NCBI GenBank assembly: GCA_009760855.2
Contig: WPIO01000027.1
Location: 308,501-372,500 of the forward strand
DNA: 64,000 nt
Direction of reading: 5' to 3'
Origin: Cristatella mucedo
Taxonomy: Eukaryota > Bryozoa > Phylactolaemata > Cristatellidae
Shown here piece after piece: positions 35,895 through 48,189 of this stretch. The position numbers and the translations under genes are program-made. The stretch's first letter is position 1. Every line of letters begins with the position of its first letter. The notes below the pieces were generated by a model. The model had not been told where the DNA came from, searched no databases, and saw only the letters and a list, made by a program, of their open reading frames with translations.

Positions 35895-38800
35895 GTAAGT
35901 ATTATGAAATCTCATGAGTTTTAATCATTTCTTATATTTGTGCTCCGTTTTTGTGTTAACATTAACCCCAAGCGCCCCCCCGGAGTAGACGTGAACCGAT
36001 GCGACCCATATATTATTATTCCGCCAAGTCTGGACGTACCTAATTTACATTTGTCGACCAAATGTATGCCTCTAAACGGGCAGGGGTGCAATGTGCTACA
36101 CACTATGACCTTGCCGATTCGAGTGAGGTGGTCGCTTACTCAGCTTTTCCCGTCGATTAGGCTTGAAATGTAAACCGGAAAAAGGACGTGTCAAGGTGTG
36201 TGCCTCGAACCAGAAAATTTAGCTCTCATTAGAATGGTATACCATGTGGTGGGCTGCTTATGACAGGACAGTGTTAAGTGCAGGCACCCGCCGGCGCTGT
36301 TGTCATCTTTAACTGTGCCTAAGCTACCGGTTCATGCCTGGATTCGCCATTTAGATGGAATTTACTTATCTGGATTGTGATAATAATAATAATAATAATA
36401 TTGCACTTGATAAAGCGCCCTCAGAGAACTTAATCTCTTTCTAGGCGCTTTACATTTGCTGCAAAGTGATACGCAATAGAATAGTAAGTAAAATCATGCT
36501 TGAAAAACAAACAAAATGAATAACATGGTTAGGGGTTACATGCTCTGGGTCAGCATGCAAATGTGGTTAGTGGCAGCATGAACAGTGTCAGCACGCATAA
36601 GCACATCGAGGACGAATCACAAAGACCCACTAAAGGCTGTCCTAAATAGGTATGTTTTTAAGTTTCTTTTAAATGTGGTCAGGTCAGGGGATGTTCTGAT
36701 GCAGGTCGGGAGGGAGTTCCAGGCTGTGGGAGCATACGAGCTAAATGCACGGTCTCCAAAGGATTTAAGGTTTGTACGAGGTATTTCTAGACTGCTGGAT
36801 TCCGAAAAGCGAGTGGTACGATGCTTTGCCTGATGGGGTAGTATATCTGAAAGATAGGCTGGAGCCATAGAATGAAGAGACCTAAAAGTGAGCGACAAAA
36901 CCTTGAAGTCAATCCGTTGCTTGACTGGTAACCAGTGCAGGTCGGCGAGAAGTGGAGTAATGTGGCAACTGCGACGCTCACGACAGACAAGCCTAGCTGC
37001 AGAGTTTTGCACCAGCTGCAATCGCCTGATCGCACATGCTGGTAGGCCAGTAAGCAGTGAGTTGCAGAAGTCGAGACGAGATGTCACGAATGCATGGACC
37101 AACTTGGACGTGGTATCCTTATCTAAACAAGCCCTAATTTTAGCAATGTTATGAAGCTGAAAATAGGCTGATTTGACTGTGGAGCTGATGTGGTCGTCTA
37201 ACGAGAGGTCGCTTTGGAATATGACACCTAGATTTCGAGCTGATGCAACTGGAGATATGCTGGCAGAGCCAATTTTGAAAGTCAGCCTTTCCAATTTCTG
37301 AATAACACTAGGTTTGCCCATAACTAGTAAGTTAGTTTTATCATCGTTTAGTTTTAGAAAATTTGCTGCCATCCATGATCGGATGTCATCAATGCATGCA
37401 GCAAGTGAGTTGAGAGAATTTGAGGTGCTCGAAGGCTGGGAGGGATCAAAGCAAAGGTACAACTGAGTGTCATCCGCATAGAAGTGAAAGCCTAGATTGT
37501 GCTTGGCAATCACATCAGCGAGAGGGAGAGTATAAACGGTGAAAAGGACCGGACCTAGCACAGAGCCCTGAGGTACTCCATATTTTAGAGGTACTTCAGA
37601 TGATCTTTGTCCATTCACGTCAAAACACTCTGGAGTCTCCCACTGAGATAGGACCTGAACCAATGCAGAGCAGTGCCAGTGATGCCCAGGCGAGATGAGA
37701 GGCGCTCTAGAAGTACTTTGTGATCGATGGTATCAAAAGCTGCCGAAAGATCAAGCAAAACAAGCAGAGACACTCTACCCATGTCTGCATTCCTAAGTAG
37801 GTCGTTGTATACCCGAAGCAATGCTGACTCTGTGGAGTGATTAGCTCTAAAGCCAGACTGGAACTTACTAGCAAGGTGTGAGGTTTCGATATACGAGTTC
37901 AGCTGGTCTGCCACGACCCGTTCCAGTGTCTTTGATAGGAATGGTAGAAGGGAGACTGGGCGGTAATTGCTTAAGTTCTCTTGGTCTAGTGTAGCTTTCT
38001 TGAGAAGTGGCCTGACTACAGCTTTTTTGAAAGGTGCTGGGACATGACCTGAGGCTAATGACATATTAATGATGTTAGTTATGCATGGCAGCAGCAGATC
38101 AATGCAACGTAGGAGCAGGGCAGTGGGAATAGGGTCCAAAGGACTTGTCTTCTTTGATTGGGATACGAACTTCAGGACTAGATCACTAGTGACCTGTTTA
38201 AATGCAGACATTGAGGCGCAGCCAGGAACCGAGGAACAGCATTCTAGTGGGAAGGTTGTCATCGCAGGGATGGATTCCCTGATTTTGTCTATCTTCTGCA
38301 CAAAGAATCGAGAGAAGCGATCGGCTAGATCATCACAAGGATCATCAGGTAAGGAGCTAACCTGGGAACGGTTGAGGAGATGGTTTATTGTCGACATCAG
38401 CATTTTTGGATTGTGCATCTGTGATTCAACAATGTTTCTATAGAAGCTAGACTTAGCCTTTGCTAGGATCGATTGGTACGACCTACAGTAGTCTTCATAT
38501 GCCTGTCGATGGACAGTTAGTCTGGATCTTTTGTATGCCTTTTCAAAATTTTGTTTAGTAGACTTGGCTAGTTTAATGTCTGTGGTAAACCATAGGCCGT
38601 CTGGGCGAGGGCGTGATGTAAGCTATTCTACTAGTCGATCTGTTATTTTAAGTTAGTACCGTGTGCTGTTAGTCTCTGTGCGACCAGGTGGTTTTAACTC
38701 TCGAGTTTCAACCTGCTACGTTGAGATGCCTCAGTCTCAGCTGTGAGCTTGATCTGACCGTTTTGTTCCCTTGAAGATAAGCTAAATAGCTCGTGCGGGT

Positions 38801-39368
38801 TCTGCATTGACAGCTGCCAACTTCACCTCTAAATTATTATTTTCTAATGTGTAGGTTCCTGCTGACCAGCTAAGATATGCAGTTGGATGCATCGTAAGCA
38901 ATGGTGATGGCACGATTGATGAGAAAGCATGGGCAATTTTCAAGGAAAACGGATACTCTCTGAAGAAGCTTCCTGCACCCTCCGTTTCTGTCCACACGAG
39001 CTTCCCATTCACAACTGATGTTTCTGTCATCCTAGCTGTCTGGCGTGTATATCCTGCATTGGATGCATATATCAGGGTATGTGCTGCCCGCAACCTGAGT
39101 GCATTCACGTCGAGCAGTATCAATTGGTCACGATGTGCTGTTAAGAGGTCTAGCTAGTTTTTGCTGCAGTTCTTTTACTTCAATGTGGGTGGCATGCTGT
39201 CTGACTTTTTATTATGCTTAGGAAAGTTCTCTATCCTGGGGGCCGACCATGGAGATTTATGAAGGCAGCACCATAAAATTTGTCGTGCCTCAGGATGAAC
39301 AGGATGGCTTTTACGTGCCAGAATCATCGATTCAAAGCCAGCCGAAGTCGACTTCAAAAGAGTACTAA
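35643..39368 (+). CDS. TEX264: TEX264-like ER-phagy receptor, three exons
   Basis: Exons 35643-35894, 38855-39076 and 39222-39368 join in phase 0 to 206 codons. The ATG (GAAATGG context) is followed by a single Leu/Phe-rich membrane helix at residues 5-27. The GyrI-like domain follows: MTVAYKYYTGPYRECG, AIAIYYDDP, VPADQLRYAVGCIV, FPFTTDVSVILAVWRVYPAL and DGFYVPE. These match human TEX264 position by position. TEX264 is an ER membrane protein that recruits ATG8 proteins for ER-phagy through an LC3-interacting motif in a long disordered tail, and also assists repair of DNA-protein crosslinks. Here the protein stops about 16 residues after FYVPE, whereas the human protein has 313 residues, so the tail with the motif is absent from this gene model. 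Intron 1 holds an antisense LINE. All splice sites are canonical (GTAAGT, GTATGT; tgtgtag, atgcttag). Confidence 0.88.
36383..38620 (-). mobile_element. LINE family L, longest copy, RT nearly open
   Basis: Inserted antisense in intron 1 of the TEX264-like gene. On the minus strand the frame opens near 38617 with DGLWFTTDIKLAK, in the linker between endonuclease and RT. It runs through LSNYRPVSLLPFLSKTLER, LLDLSAAFDTIDH, GVPQGSVLGPVLF and the catalytic FYADDTQLYL to the RT C-terminus at 36617. One single-base frame change near 37615-37660 splits it. The element then has a 3' untranslated part, the tail hairpin at about 36409-36450 and ATT triplets. The endonuclease is missing, so it is 5' truncated. 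Its wording fits the L2/CR1 group. Confidence 0.92.
38855..39076 (+). CDS. TEX264: TEX264-like exon 2
   Basis: 74 codons from VPADQLRYAVG to ALDAYIR. The acceptor is ctaatgtgtag and the donor is GTATGT. Confidence 0.88.
39222..39368 (+). CDS. TEX264: TEX264-like exon 3, with stop
   Basis: 48 codons plus TAA: MEIYEGSTIKFVVPQDEQ, DGFYVPE, then the short Ser/Lys end SSIQSQPKSTSKEY. The acceptor is ttatgcttag. Confidence 0.85.
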   Translation, partial: ESSLSWGPTMEIYEGSTIKFVVPQDEQDGFYVPESSIQSQPKSTSKEY

Positions 39369-40239
39369 GTAAACTAATGCACACAGGGTCTATTAGCATC
39401 GATGATGTGCCATTTGATTTCTTTGTCTGTACTTAACATAAAGTTCACGGCTACACCTACATTTGCAGTTGGTCACCACGAACCTGTAAATCAGTTGTGG
39501 TTGCCTTGTCTACAAATGTTGTGCGTTTTTCATGTGAAACAATTACTGTATCTGTACTGTTAAAGTAGCTCCCAATTGTATCACTATGCTCGAGGCTGTG
39601 CTTCCACGTTGCGTAGCCTTGCTGGCTTTCGAGTTAATCTCTTGCTGCGACAGATTCTGTAGCTTAGCCACCTCGGTCAATTTGTGTACTTCGCTCCATT
39701 TGATAAAGCCTAATAATGACTTGTAGGTCAGTGCATTTACTTGCGGGTTGTTTGGCTTTTGTTATCCTTCTAACGGTTGGCTGAAATCCGATCTATTTAT
39801 TAACCCACTATATATTTACAATGCTGCTTCATAAAGGCAGCAGCAGAGCACACTTTGAATTATCGCATGGAAAGATATATTGAAATATATCCTTACACTT
39901 TGGATTTTGACAACCCTCCGACACTCGACACACATTTTCGTGTTGCTTGTGGTTGTGTCTCAACATGTCTAGTTTGGTCATTTGTCCACCTGCAAAGATG
40001 ATTACACAGGAGCAGCTCTTGTTATCTCGCCCCTTCCCTATAGGAGTAAGCATTATTGCTAGAGCATTGGCTTTTAGCTGTCGATGCATTGCTAGGAAAA
40101 TAGTTTGACATAAGAAGATAATGCTATGTTGGTGGTAAACACTTTCCAATGGGCAAGCACTTGCAGGATTGGGCTAATTGATTACTCAGTCTGTGTGCTG
40201 CTTGCTGGTAGCAGCCTAGCATTTAATTCTGAAAATTCA

Positions 40240-40570
40240 GGCTGGTCAAGCCCAGTCTACACAGTCGAGACTGCTGCCGATGTCGAGGGATCTAGCCCTC
40301 TCTTGGTTGTACTCCTTCGGCAGCCCTTATGTTTCATGCATGCAGTGTCTTTGCACTGTCGAGCCATTGTTTGTTCGGAACCCACCAGGCAGCTGGTGGC
40401 AGTTTGTGGTGTCCCCATAGCTAGATGGATGTCCCCACAGATGCTGCCAATGCATAGATTTGGGCAGGACTGCCGAGTCATCGTCAGTCCTGCCCTCCAC
40501 AGCTCGTGAGCCTTCAGCTGCTTAGGCAGCTCTGAGCCCTCTTAGGGTCTTGCTCGGTGCTCTCACGCTG
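40240..40570 (-). repeat. Unidentified dispersed repeat, right copy of an inverted pair
   Basis: Reverse-complement relative of 34615-34975: 'gatgtccccacagatgctgccaatgcatagattt' mirrors the left copy. It lies about 870 bases after the TEX264-like stop codon. Confidence 0.68.
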
Positions 40571-40599
40571 CAGTGTCGTGTTCCCTCACTTAATAATAA

Positions 40600-41290
40600 G
40601 ACAGTTGTACAGCATCCCCCAGGATAACTAAATCTTCTGAGCACTTTGTGTATGCTGTCAAGGTCAATGGAAGTCAATTGGTTAGTGATATCATGCAGTG
40701 TCAGCACCCACACGTACATACAGGACAATTCGCACGAACAGTAAAAGTGCTGTAAGGAACAGGTGAATTTTATCTCATTTTTAGAATGCCATTCCCAGGG
40801 ATGTAATTATACTTGTCACTTGTGAATTCTGTATTTTGGGAGCATAGGAGCTGAAAGCATGGACTCTAAAGAATGCATGTTGGATTAGACCCACAATTAA
40901 GGTGAGGCAGAAGAGCAGGTTCGAGGCCTTATATAGAAGGCAATCTGATGAATAAGCCTCAGCAAGAGAATAAAGGAGCTCTACAGGCTGCTTGATAGGG
41001 AAGTAGTGTGGGACGATGAGATGTGGTGTGATGCCGCAGTTTCGACGTGCACGACCAATAAGTACAGTTGCTGAGTTTTGCATCAAATGTAAGCAGCTTA
41101 TTTCACATTCAGGGAGACCTGCACATGATGTCACACATGCATGTGCCAGCTTGGCTGTGTCGTCCGTATCCAAGTAAGCCGGAGTTTTTTGTAGTCGTAT
41201 GGACCTGAAGGTAGGCCGACGTGACTGGAGTTGATACAGTGAAAGGCCGTTTTGGAACAGGGCTTCAGGCTCCCTGATTTATTCGGTTTA
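40600..41290 (-). mobile_element. LINE family L, degenerate 3' part
   Basis: Tail remains near 40620, then RT C-terminal wording on the minus strand (TDDTAKLAHACVTS, ITPHLIVPHYFPIKQPVE). Confidence 0.72.
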
Positions 41291-41294
41291 TGTA

Positions 41295-42775
41295 TTGCAT
41301 ACATATATTTATTTGTACCTGATGCTATAGATTCTTATTAATAGCTCATTGAGCTACGAAAACCATTGCTGGCGATTTTTCATCAGTCCACCCAGATTGT
41401 AAGTGGCTTTCACTGCAGCTGCCGTAGCCAGCAGCCTCCATCTCACTCGAAACAGATAATTGGGTAGCTTCGATAAGCCAGGAGGGCAGCCACGAAGCCA
41501 CCGTAGGAGTGGCATGGGACATTTGGAAGAAAACCCGAGTTAGCAGGAGAAAAGATGCCTTTTTAGAGATAATCTTTATGATCATTTTATGAAGTGTGAG
41601 TTTTGCAGTGTGAGACCCTCGGATCGCAAGTTTTTGCTGCAGGAAATCAAATGAAAGAAATGGTATGGTTAGACTACTATCCTGAGTATAGCAATAAATT
41701 AACTAGCTACCTCGGTAGACCAAGACTAGGTCAGAGTAACCATTTATGTAAGCTATTCAAGGAAGCCACCTCTTCCTGACCAGCCAAGCAACCCGTTATG
41801 CTTGAAACTGATTTCGACGTTTGTATAATTTTCCTTCCAGGTGTGCTTTGTTTGCTACTAACTGGACTTCAAGCCTGAGACTACCTCATGTGTTGCAAGA
41901 ACCTGACAAAGTATGAAGTACTTGAAGAATTTAAATCTCTTTGCAGTCTGCTTAGCTCAACCCGATCCAGCTTGAGCAGCCATTAGGGATATGGAGCAGT
42001 TTTCAGTTAATTCCTGTACATGACGAAGAAGCTGCATTGTGTATATAGTAGCTCTTTTTTTTGTTAGAAAATGATGCAGACATCATAGGCCAAGCTAAGG
42101 GGGGCTGAGAGACATCAGGCTCCACTTGGAGTGAGACACTGGGTGGCCTTGCACAATAGGCAGAAAGGTTACTAAGCTTATTGCCGATATGAAGCAGGAT
42201 TTGTAATGCTGCAATCACGTAGCTATTGAAGATGCACCGAACCATTTGGGTATATGCGATTTGAGGTTCGTATTATGAAAGCTGGATAGCAACAGCTTGG
42301 GCTATGGCAACGATAGAGCCGGCGTGATCGACTGAAGAAGAACGTTCCGAAGCATCAATAAAGCATCTATGCAGAGCAATCCGTTTTCCTTGTAACCTCT
42401 TAAGAAATGCTTAATACTGTTGATAAATCAAAATGTGCAGGAAATTATGAAGCGGGTGCCGTTCTCCAGCATGTAAGCATGAATCTGGTTTTCATGGACT
42501 TGGTAATGATGATGCTGTAGTGCATAGTTAAAGTGGGCATTTTCGGGTGCTCACAGCGATCCCTTGGAGGAGAATGATTAACATATTTTTAATTAAAAGC
42601 ATATGAGGTAGTATATTCAGCAGTCAGTTGGATCCCAAAGCCCGGTGTTAGATAGAGCCTAAGGTATCAAGGAATATCCCGAAGCTGAGACGTTGTGGGT
42701 GCAATAAGTAGGGTTTTTTAAAAGGCCTTATCTTTTTTATTAGAGTAGACTCGACAGGCTCAGGAACGGTGCTGC
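41295..42775. other. No supported feature
   Basis: A minus frame at 41346-41585 shows no known domain. Otherwise unassigned. Confidence 0.35.
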
Positions 42776-42779
42776 GTAG

Positions 42780-44345
42780 CATGCCAGTTTCGCATTGTTT
42801 GAATAACATGTTAGGGGTGACATGCACAGGGTCAGCATGCAAGTGTGGTTAGTGGCAGCATGCACAGTGTCAGAACTCATATGCACAAGCAGGACGAATC
42901 ACAGGGACCCACTAAATGCTATCACGTTTAGGTGCGTTCTTTTTAAATGGGGTCAAGTCAGGGGATGTGGCGACGAAAGTCGAAGTGAGTTCCAGGCTTT
43001 GGGAGCATCGAAGTAAATGGCACGGTCTCCAAAGGATTTGAGGTTTGTACGAGGTATAGGTGAACTGTTAGATTCCCAAAAGCTGGTGGTGCGATGCTTT
43101 GCCTGGTGAGGGAGTAGATCTGATAGGTAGGCTGGCGCCAAAGGATGGATGGACCTAAAAGTAAGTGACAAAACCTTGAAGTCAATCCGTTGCTTGACAT
43201 GTAGCCAGTGCACGCCGGCTAAAAGTGGTGTGATGTGGAAACTGCAACCCTCACGAAAGATAAGCCTAGCTTCAGAGTTTTGCACCAGCTGTAAGCACAT
43301 GAGTGCACATGCCAGTAGGCCAGGAAGCTGTGAGTTACAGAAGTCAAGACGGGATGTCACAATTGCATAGACCAACTTATATGTGGTATTGCTTTCTAAA
43401 CTATCCCGAATTTAGCAATGTTATGTAGCTGAATGTAGGCAAACTTGATTGTGAATCCGACATAGTCGTCTAACGAAAGGTTATTTTGGAACATGACACC
43501 TAGATTTCGAGCTGATTCAACAGCAGATATGCTAACAGCCAATTTTGAGCGTTAGCCTTTCCAATTTCTGAATCCCACTTGGTTAGCCTATAACTTATAA
43601 GTTACTTTTATCATCACATAATTTAAGAAAGTTTGCTGCCACCCATTTGGGGATGTCATCGATATATGCAGCAAGGGAGTTGAGAGAATTCGAGGTGCTC
43701 GAAAGGAGGGATCAAAGCAAAGGTACAACTGAATGTCATCCGCATAAAAGTGAAAGCCTAGATTGTGCTTGGCAATCGCATCGGCAAGAGGGAGAGTATA
43801 CACCGTGAAGGAACCGGACCTAGCACGGAGTCCTTAGGTACCCCATATTTTAGAGGTCTGTCGGATTATCTTTGTCAGTTCACATCAAATACTTTGGAGT
43901 CTCCCACTGAGATAGGACCTGAACCGTTGTAGAGCAGTGCCAGTGATTCCCAGGCGAGATGAGAGGCTCGCTCAGGAAGGACTTGGCGATCGATAGTGTC
44001 AACAGCTGTCGAAAGATCGAGCAAAACAAGCAGAGAAACTCTAGCCAGTCAGCATTCCTAGGTAGGTCGTTATACACCCGAAGCAATGTTGACTCTGTAA
44101 TTACTTCTAAAGCCAGGCTGGAACTTACTAGCATGGTTTGAAGTTTCACTATATGAGTTAGCTAATCTGCCTCGACTTGTTCCAATGTCTTTGACAGGAA
44201 CAGTTGGAGGGAGACTGGACGGTAGCTGCTCAAGTTCTCTTGGTCTAGTGTTGCTTCCTTGAGAAGTGGCCTGACTAAAGTTTTTTGAAAGGTGTTTTGT
44301 ACTTTTCAGACAATAACTGAAAACTTTATTTCCCAAAATGCAATT
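42780..44345 (-). mobile_element. LINE family L, decayed copy
   Basis: On the minus strand: ESTLLRVYNDLPRNAD, FHFYADDIQLYLCFD (YADD kept), SRLDFCNSQLPGLLA, VHWLHVKQRIDFKVL. Several frame changes. It lacks the very 3' tail and the endonuclease. Confidence 0.85.
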
Positions 44346-44389
44346 GAGGAAGTCAAATGTAACCTTAATTTTAATTTTTAATTCCGAAC

Positions 44390-45235
44390 TTAGGGAGCGA
44401 CTTGGAATAAAATCAAGATGTGAGTGTACTGCCGACTTTTTAATTGCCTAAAGAGAGCACATAGAAGGAGCAAAATCGTAGCAGTTGACCGGGAAATAAA
44501 AAACCTGATGCAAGAGTTGATATCATGAGTGGAAGGTGGTAGTGCAATTAAATAAAAGAGTCGCGTGCTGCTACATGTTCCCTGGAAAATGAAGCGTAAT
44601 GCATCTCTGCGTGTTAATCTATGCATTCGGTAGCCAACAGACTTCAACTCACGCAACAGAGAGAAAGTAGGAAGCATGGCAGAGTCAGGGGGCAGCAGTT
44701 GAGGTAGTGAGCAGCATGGAAGTAACAGCTCAGGACCGCTGGAAGAATGCGGGACAGTAGATGTTGTTATGGAAGAATAGTAGAAGTGAGTTCCACAGTC
44801 TAGAGCCTCCAGCGCAAAAGCTTCTGTCGCCAACGGTAGTTAAGGGGAAGAATGAAATAGCTACCTAGTTGTCCGTAGAGGACCTGAGGGCACGGGGAGG
44901 CTAAAACTAGTGCAGTATTTCAGCTAGGTATGAAGAAGCTACGACGTGGCTGGTTTTCAGGGTCAGTGTGAGAGTTTTACACTGTATCCATTGATCAACA
45001 GGCAGACATCCAAGCTCTTGCAGTAAAGGAGATGTACAGTCAAATCTCTGGGGTTTGTAAACTAGCTTTTCACCAATATTCATCATCAGTTTCAGTGTCC
45101 TAGTGGCTTTTTTTGGTACCTTAGCCAAAATTGAGTTGCAATAATGTAGTCGGAACAGAACCAGGGATATAGTTTTGCAAGCCATCGTGCAAGATGGCTA
45201 CTAATCTTAGATACGGATCAGATGTGGTGGCTAGC
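44390..45235 (-). mobile_element. LINE family 2 fragment
   Basis: On the minus strand: LFRLHYCNSILAKVP, SPLLQELGCLPVDQWIQCK, SSYLAEILH, then the SAMLPTFSLLRELKSVGYR wording shared with the 24.5 kb copy. Decayed. Confidence 0.72.
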
Positions 45236-45419
45236 TGTGGAAGCAGTCTTCTTAACTAAGCTTTCAAAATTTAGGCAGCTGTCGAAGAGACACCTGAATT
45301 CCGAGCATACAGCGACGATCGCACAAAAGCATCACCTATTAGAAGAGCAGTCTTCTTGTTCAGCCACAAGCTTGGGTTGTCGTTGAGCTAAGTTGTGCTC
45401 TAGGCCACTTGCTCCGTAA

Positions 45420-45590
45420 TGCCCTTGGCGCAGGGGTAAGATGCTCGCTCTTCACAATCCAAGTCGTGGGTTTGAGTTATGAAGTAGGGAATCTTTCATC
45501 GGCCACTGCAAGCGATAGTGATAACTGGTAAGGCACTTCGGCAGCTATGCAAATGAGGCTGCTGAATCACCCAACCAAAGAACTGCATTA
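45420..45590 (+). mobile_element. SINE family A copy
   Basis: 'cccttggcgcaggggtaagatgctcgctcttcac', a B box variant near 45470, 'ccactgcaagcgatagtgata' and 'tgcaaatgaggctgctgaatcacc'. Confidence 0.8.
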
Positions 45591-45621
45591 GGTCACGGCA
45601 GGCAATGGAAACACTTGTTAC

Positions 45622-45946
45622 CCTCATTGGTAGTCGAATAAGCTTCTCTGCGCAGCGATAAGGATGAATAACCTCAGTATATGAGCACTCTTCTTTGATA
45701 CCATGTTCAGCCATTGTCTGCACACCCGCCTGCATTTGTGTGATTGGCCAGTTATAAAATTCACCCCATCCGATCACTTCTGCGAGTGGACTCGAGCTGC
45801 GTGCAATCAAGCCGAAGTTTTGGCTGCCGTTATGCAGCCCTCTTTGCTCGCCTCCGGGAAGTGTAGAGCTTCCGTATATTCCAGCGTGGAAAGCATCACT
45901 CGGTGACCACGACACAGCATTTATTGCTGGACGAGCAAAGACGCAC
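45622..45946 (-). CDS. Candidate exon, unidentified protein (uncertain)
   Basis: 108 codons stay open between an AG (actcaaagcccag) and a GTAACA donor, in one phase-consistent frame. Wording includes VFARPAINAVSWSPSDAF, AEVIGWGEFYNWPITQMQ and EECSYTEVIHPYRCAEKL. The residue composition, with Trp, Cys and Tyr well spread, looks protein-like rather than random. I do not recognise a family. The SINE at 45420-45590 is just outside it. The acceptor lacks a good pyrimidine tract. Confidence 0.33.
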
Positions 45947-45949
45947 CTG

Positions 45950-47985
45950 GGCTTTGAGTGACCGGCCGTACCGGATAAACAGACCCACAATTAGAACCAC
46001 GAATCGATCATAAATTGGCGAGGCTAAAACGTGTATCGAGTCCTACCCTAATTTAGAGCTGTGCCGCATAGCTAGCATTGCGAACGGGGGGAGGAGGTGG
46101 CTGCTTCTCAGCTAGAGTTCACTGACGCAATCGCAGCACCAGTTTCGGTGCTAATCCTTTCAGACGTCAGCGAGTCGTATATACTGCCTCTATGCACGCT
46201 GGTATTCCGACGGAGAACGGCTGCAAGAAAGAGCGAACCGTACCTTAATATAATGAATCCACGTCGGTAATTTGGATCCGTCTAAGACATAGCAGCAAAG
46301 AGGTAACTGGGTATACTGCCAGTCGCAGAGCGAAAACTCACTCCGACGCGTAAAGAAAAACTGAACTAGCCATCTCTTGCATTAGGCTTTAAAATCAGCA
46401 TAAACCTACATAACTATGACAAATAGCCTCTCTACGTCATTACAACTCAGGACTATCTCATGTCCTATCATAATCCAACCACTATGGCATGCACACGCTT
46501 CGCTTAATATAGTTGAGTCGCCACTTTACAGGAATTTTAAAAGTATCAACGGCTGCCTAGCAAAAGTCTGCTCCATGATCACCCAATAGGATACCTACGA
46601 GCGACAGCGTAGGCAGGCATCAAGCAACAGCAGGGTCCTGGCCCCCCTTTGACTCCTGGAGTGTGCTAAAAAGTCTGTAACCAACAGGCAGCTCCTTTGA
46701 GCTTCATAGTATAGGTTGCTTCTGGCAAGGTTAAGAAGTTATCCCTCATTGTTTTTGTACCGTCTACGTTTGAGCCTTTAAGCAGCGAGGTCATCGAGTG
46801 GCTAGCCATCCCAAAGCGGAAGCTGCTTGAGCTTGGTAAGGGAACGCATTGCGACACTCAGACAACAGCCTACGAAAAGAGTCGTCATTGCTGCTTCTCT
46901 CTAGAATTCGGAACTACTTACCGAAGGGTGAGAATCCGGGATGATCATGGCTTACATTAGGCTAGATTGGAGGAATGCAGTTTTTGTATTCTTAAGAAAT
47001 TCGACCGCAAATCCGCAGTTTCAAGTTAATTAAAGTGAATAGGCTAATCCTCAAATCCGTGCAATTTTGATGAGTCAGGCCAACTGCGTCACAACTTCTT
47101 CCAATCGAGTATCGAATACACTAAAGTATTTAATTACTTACCCAGAAAGACCACCACGCCTCATATGCAGAGTGCCAGATGAATGCCTACTGTCCTTCTT
47201 GAACCCTCATGCCCTCTCCATACAGTATACTAGCTGCCCACTTTCCCCGAGGATTTCGGTGACCAATGCACATCTGACCTCTTGCGGATCTCTATCTATC
47301 TGCAGCAGAAATTTTCTGCAAATGGCAAAACCTACAGAGCCTCAAAATTAGAGCTGTTCTTATAAAATATCTGGCATTAATGCTTACTCACCCACTTGAC
47401 CTGCGCTTGCTGGTTGAATGTTACCATACGGTGTCCTTTGATGTTGAGAGCAAAGTTGCTCCTCCACTAAGCTCAACGAGCGCACTCGCCCAGATAGCCG
47501 AAGGCTTACTACCAATATTGAAAAAGCCAATACAAAATCAGGACTCAGCACTGCTACAAGTTGTACCAACTTTCTCAAGGATATTGACTTTGGTAATGCC
47601 TCTCTGCTATCTTTAAATAGGTCTGTTGGGATAATGTGTTCCCACTAATCACAAAATCATTCTCGACTGTCTGACGTCTCACCTAGCCATAACAGGTATT
47701 GTGCTGCAAAGGTTTCGGTCTCATACCTCAGCGGAAAGATTCAGAGGGCAGAGGTGAATAGCCAGTGAGATTGCCCTTGAAGTGTTGAGTGCCCCAGGAA
47801 TAATGCTCATTTCTGTTCACAATTTACGCTAGCAATTGAATAGCCGATAAAATCCCCCAAAAAAATTTAAGCCGTTAACACGATTTGTTAATACAATTTG
47901 ATACTGACGCTACTTTGGTCCTTGTTAGTGCTTTGATCCTTCCCTATACTATCTAGCATCTCAGGCTCTCCCAGCTCCGTCAAAC
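45950..47985. other. Unassigned, with weak candidate exons on the minus strand
   Basis: Minus-strand stretches at 47392-47466 (donor GTGAGT) and 47142-47316 (donor GTAAGT) have protein-like frames but one contains an in-frame TGA. A frame at 46666-46857 is also open. No family recognised; see findings. Confidence 0.25.
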
Positions 47986-47989
47986 CATC

Positions 47990-48160
47990 TATTGCTGGCA
48001 CACTAGGTAAGGCGGTTGCTTTCACGACCTCGGTCCCGAGGTCGTGGGTTCGATTCCTGCGGTGGGCGATCCTTTATCGCCACTGCAAGCGGCGGTGATA
48101 GCCGTAAAGGCTCGTCTGTCGCTATAAAAAAGAGGCTGTTTAATAAGCTAGGATTTCTAG
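47990..48160 (+). mobile_element. SINE family A copy, sister of the one at 545
   Basis: Shares the palindromic head variant 'gacctcggtcccgaggtcgtggg' and most of the body with the 545-707 copy, so the two form a subfamily. Confidence 0.88.
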
Positions 48161-48189
48161 GATTCGTGCTTTGATGACAGCAACATTTT

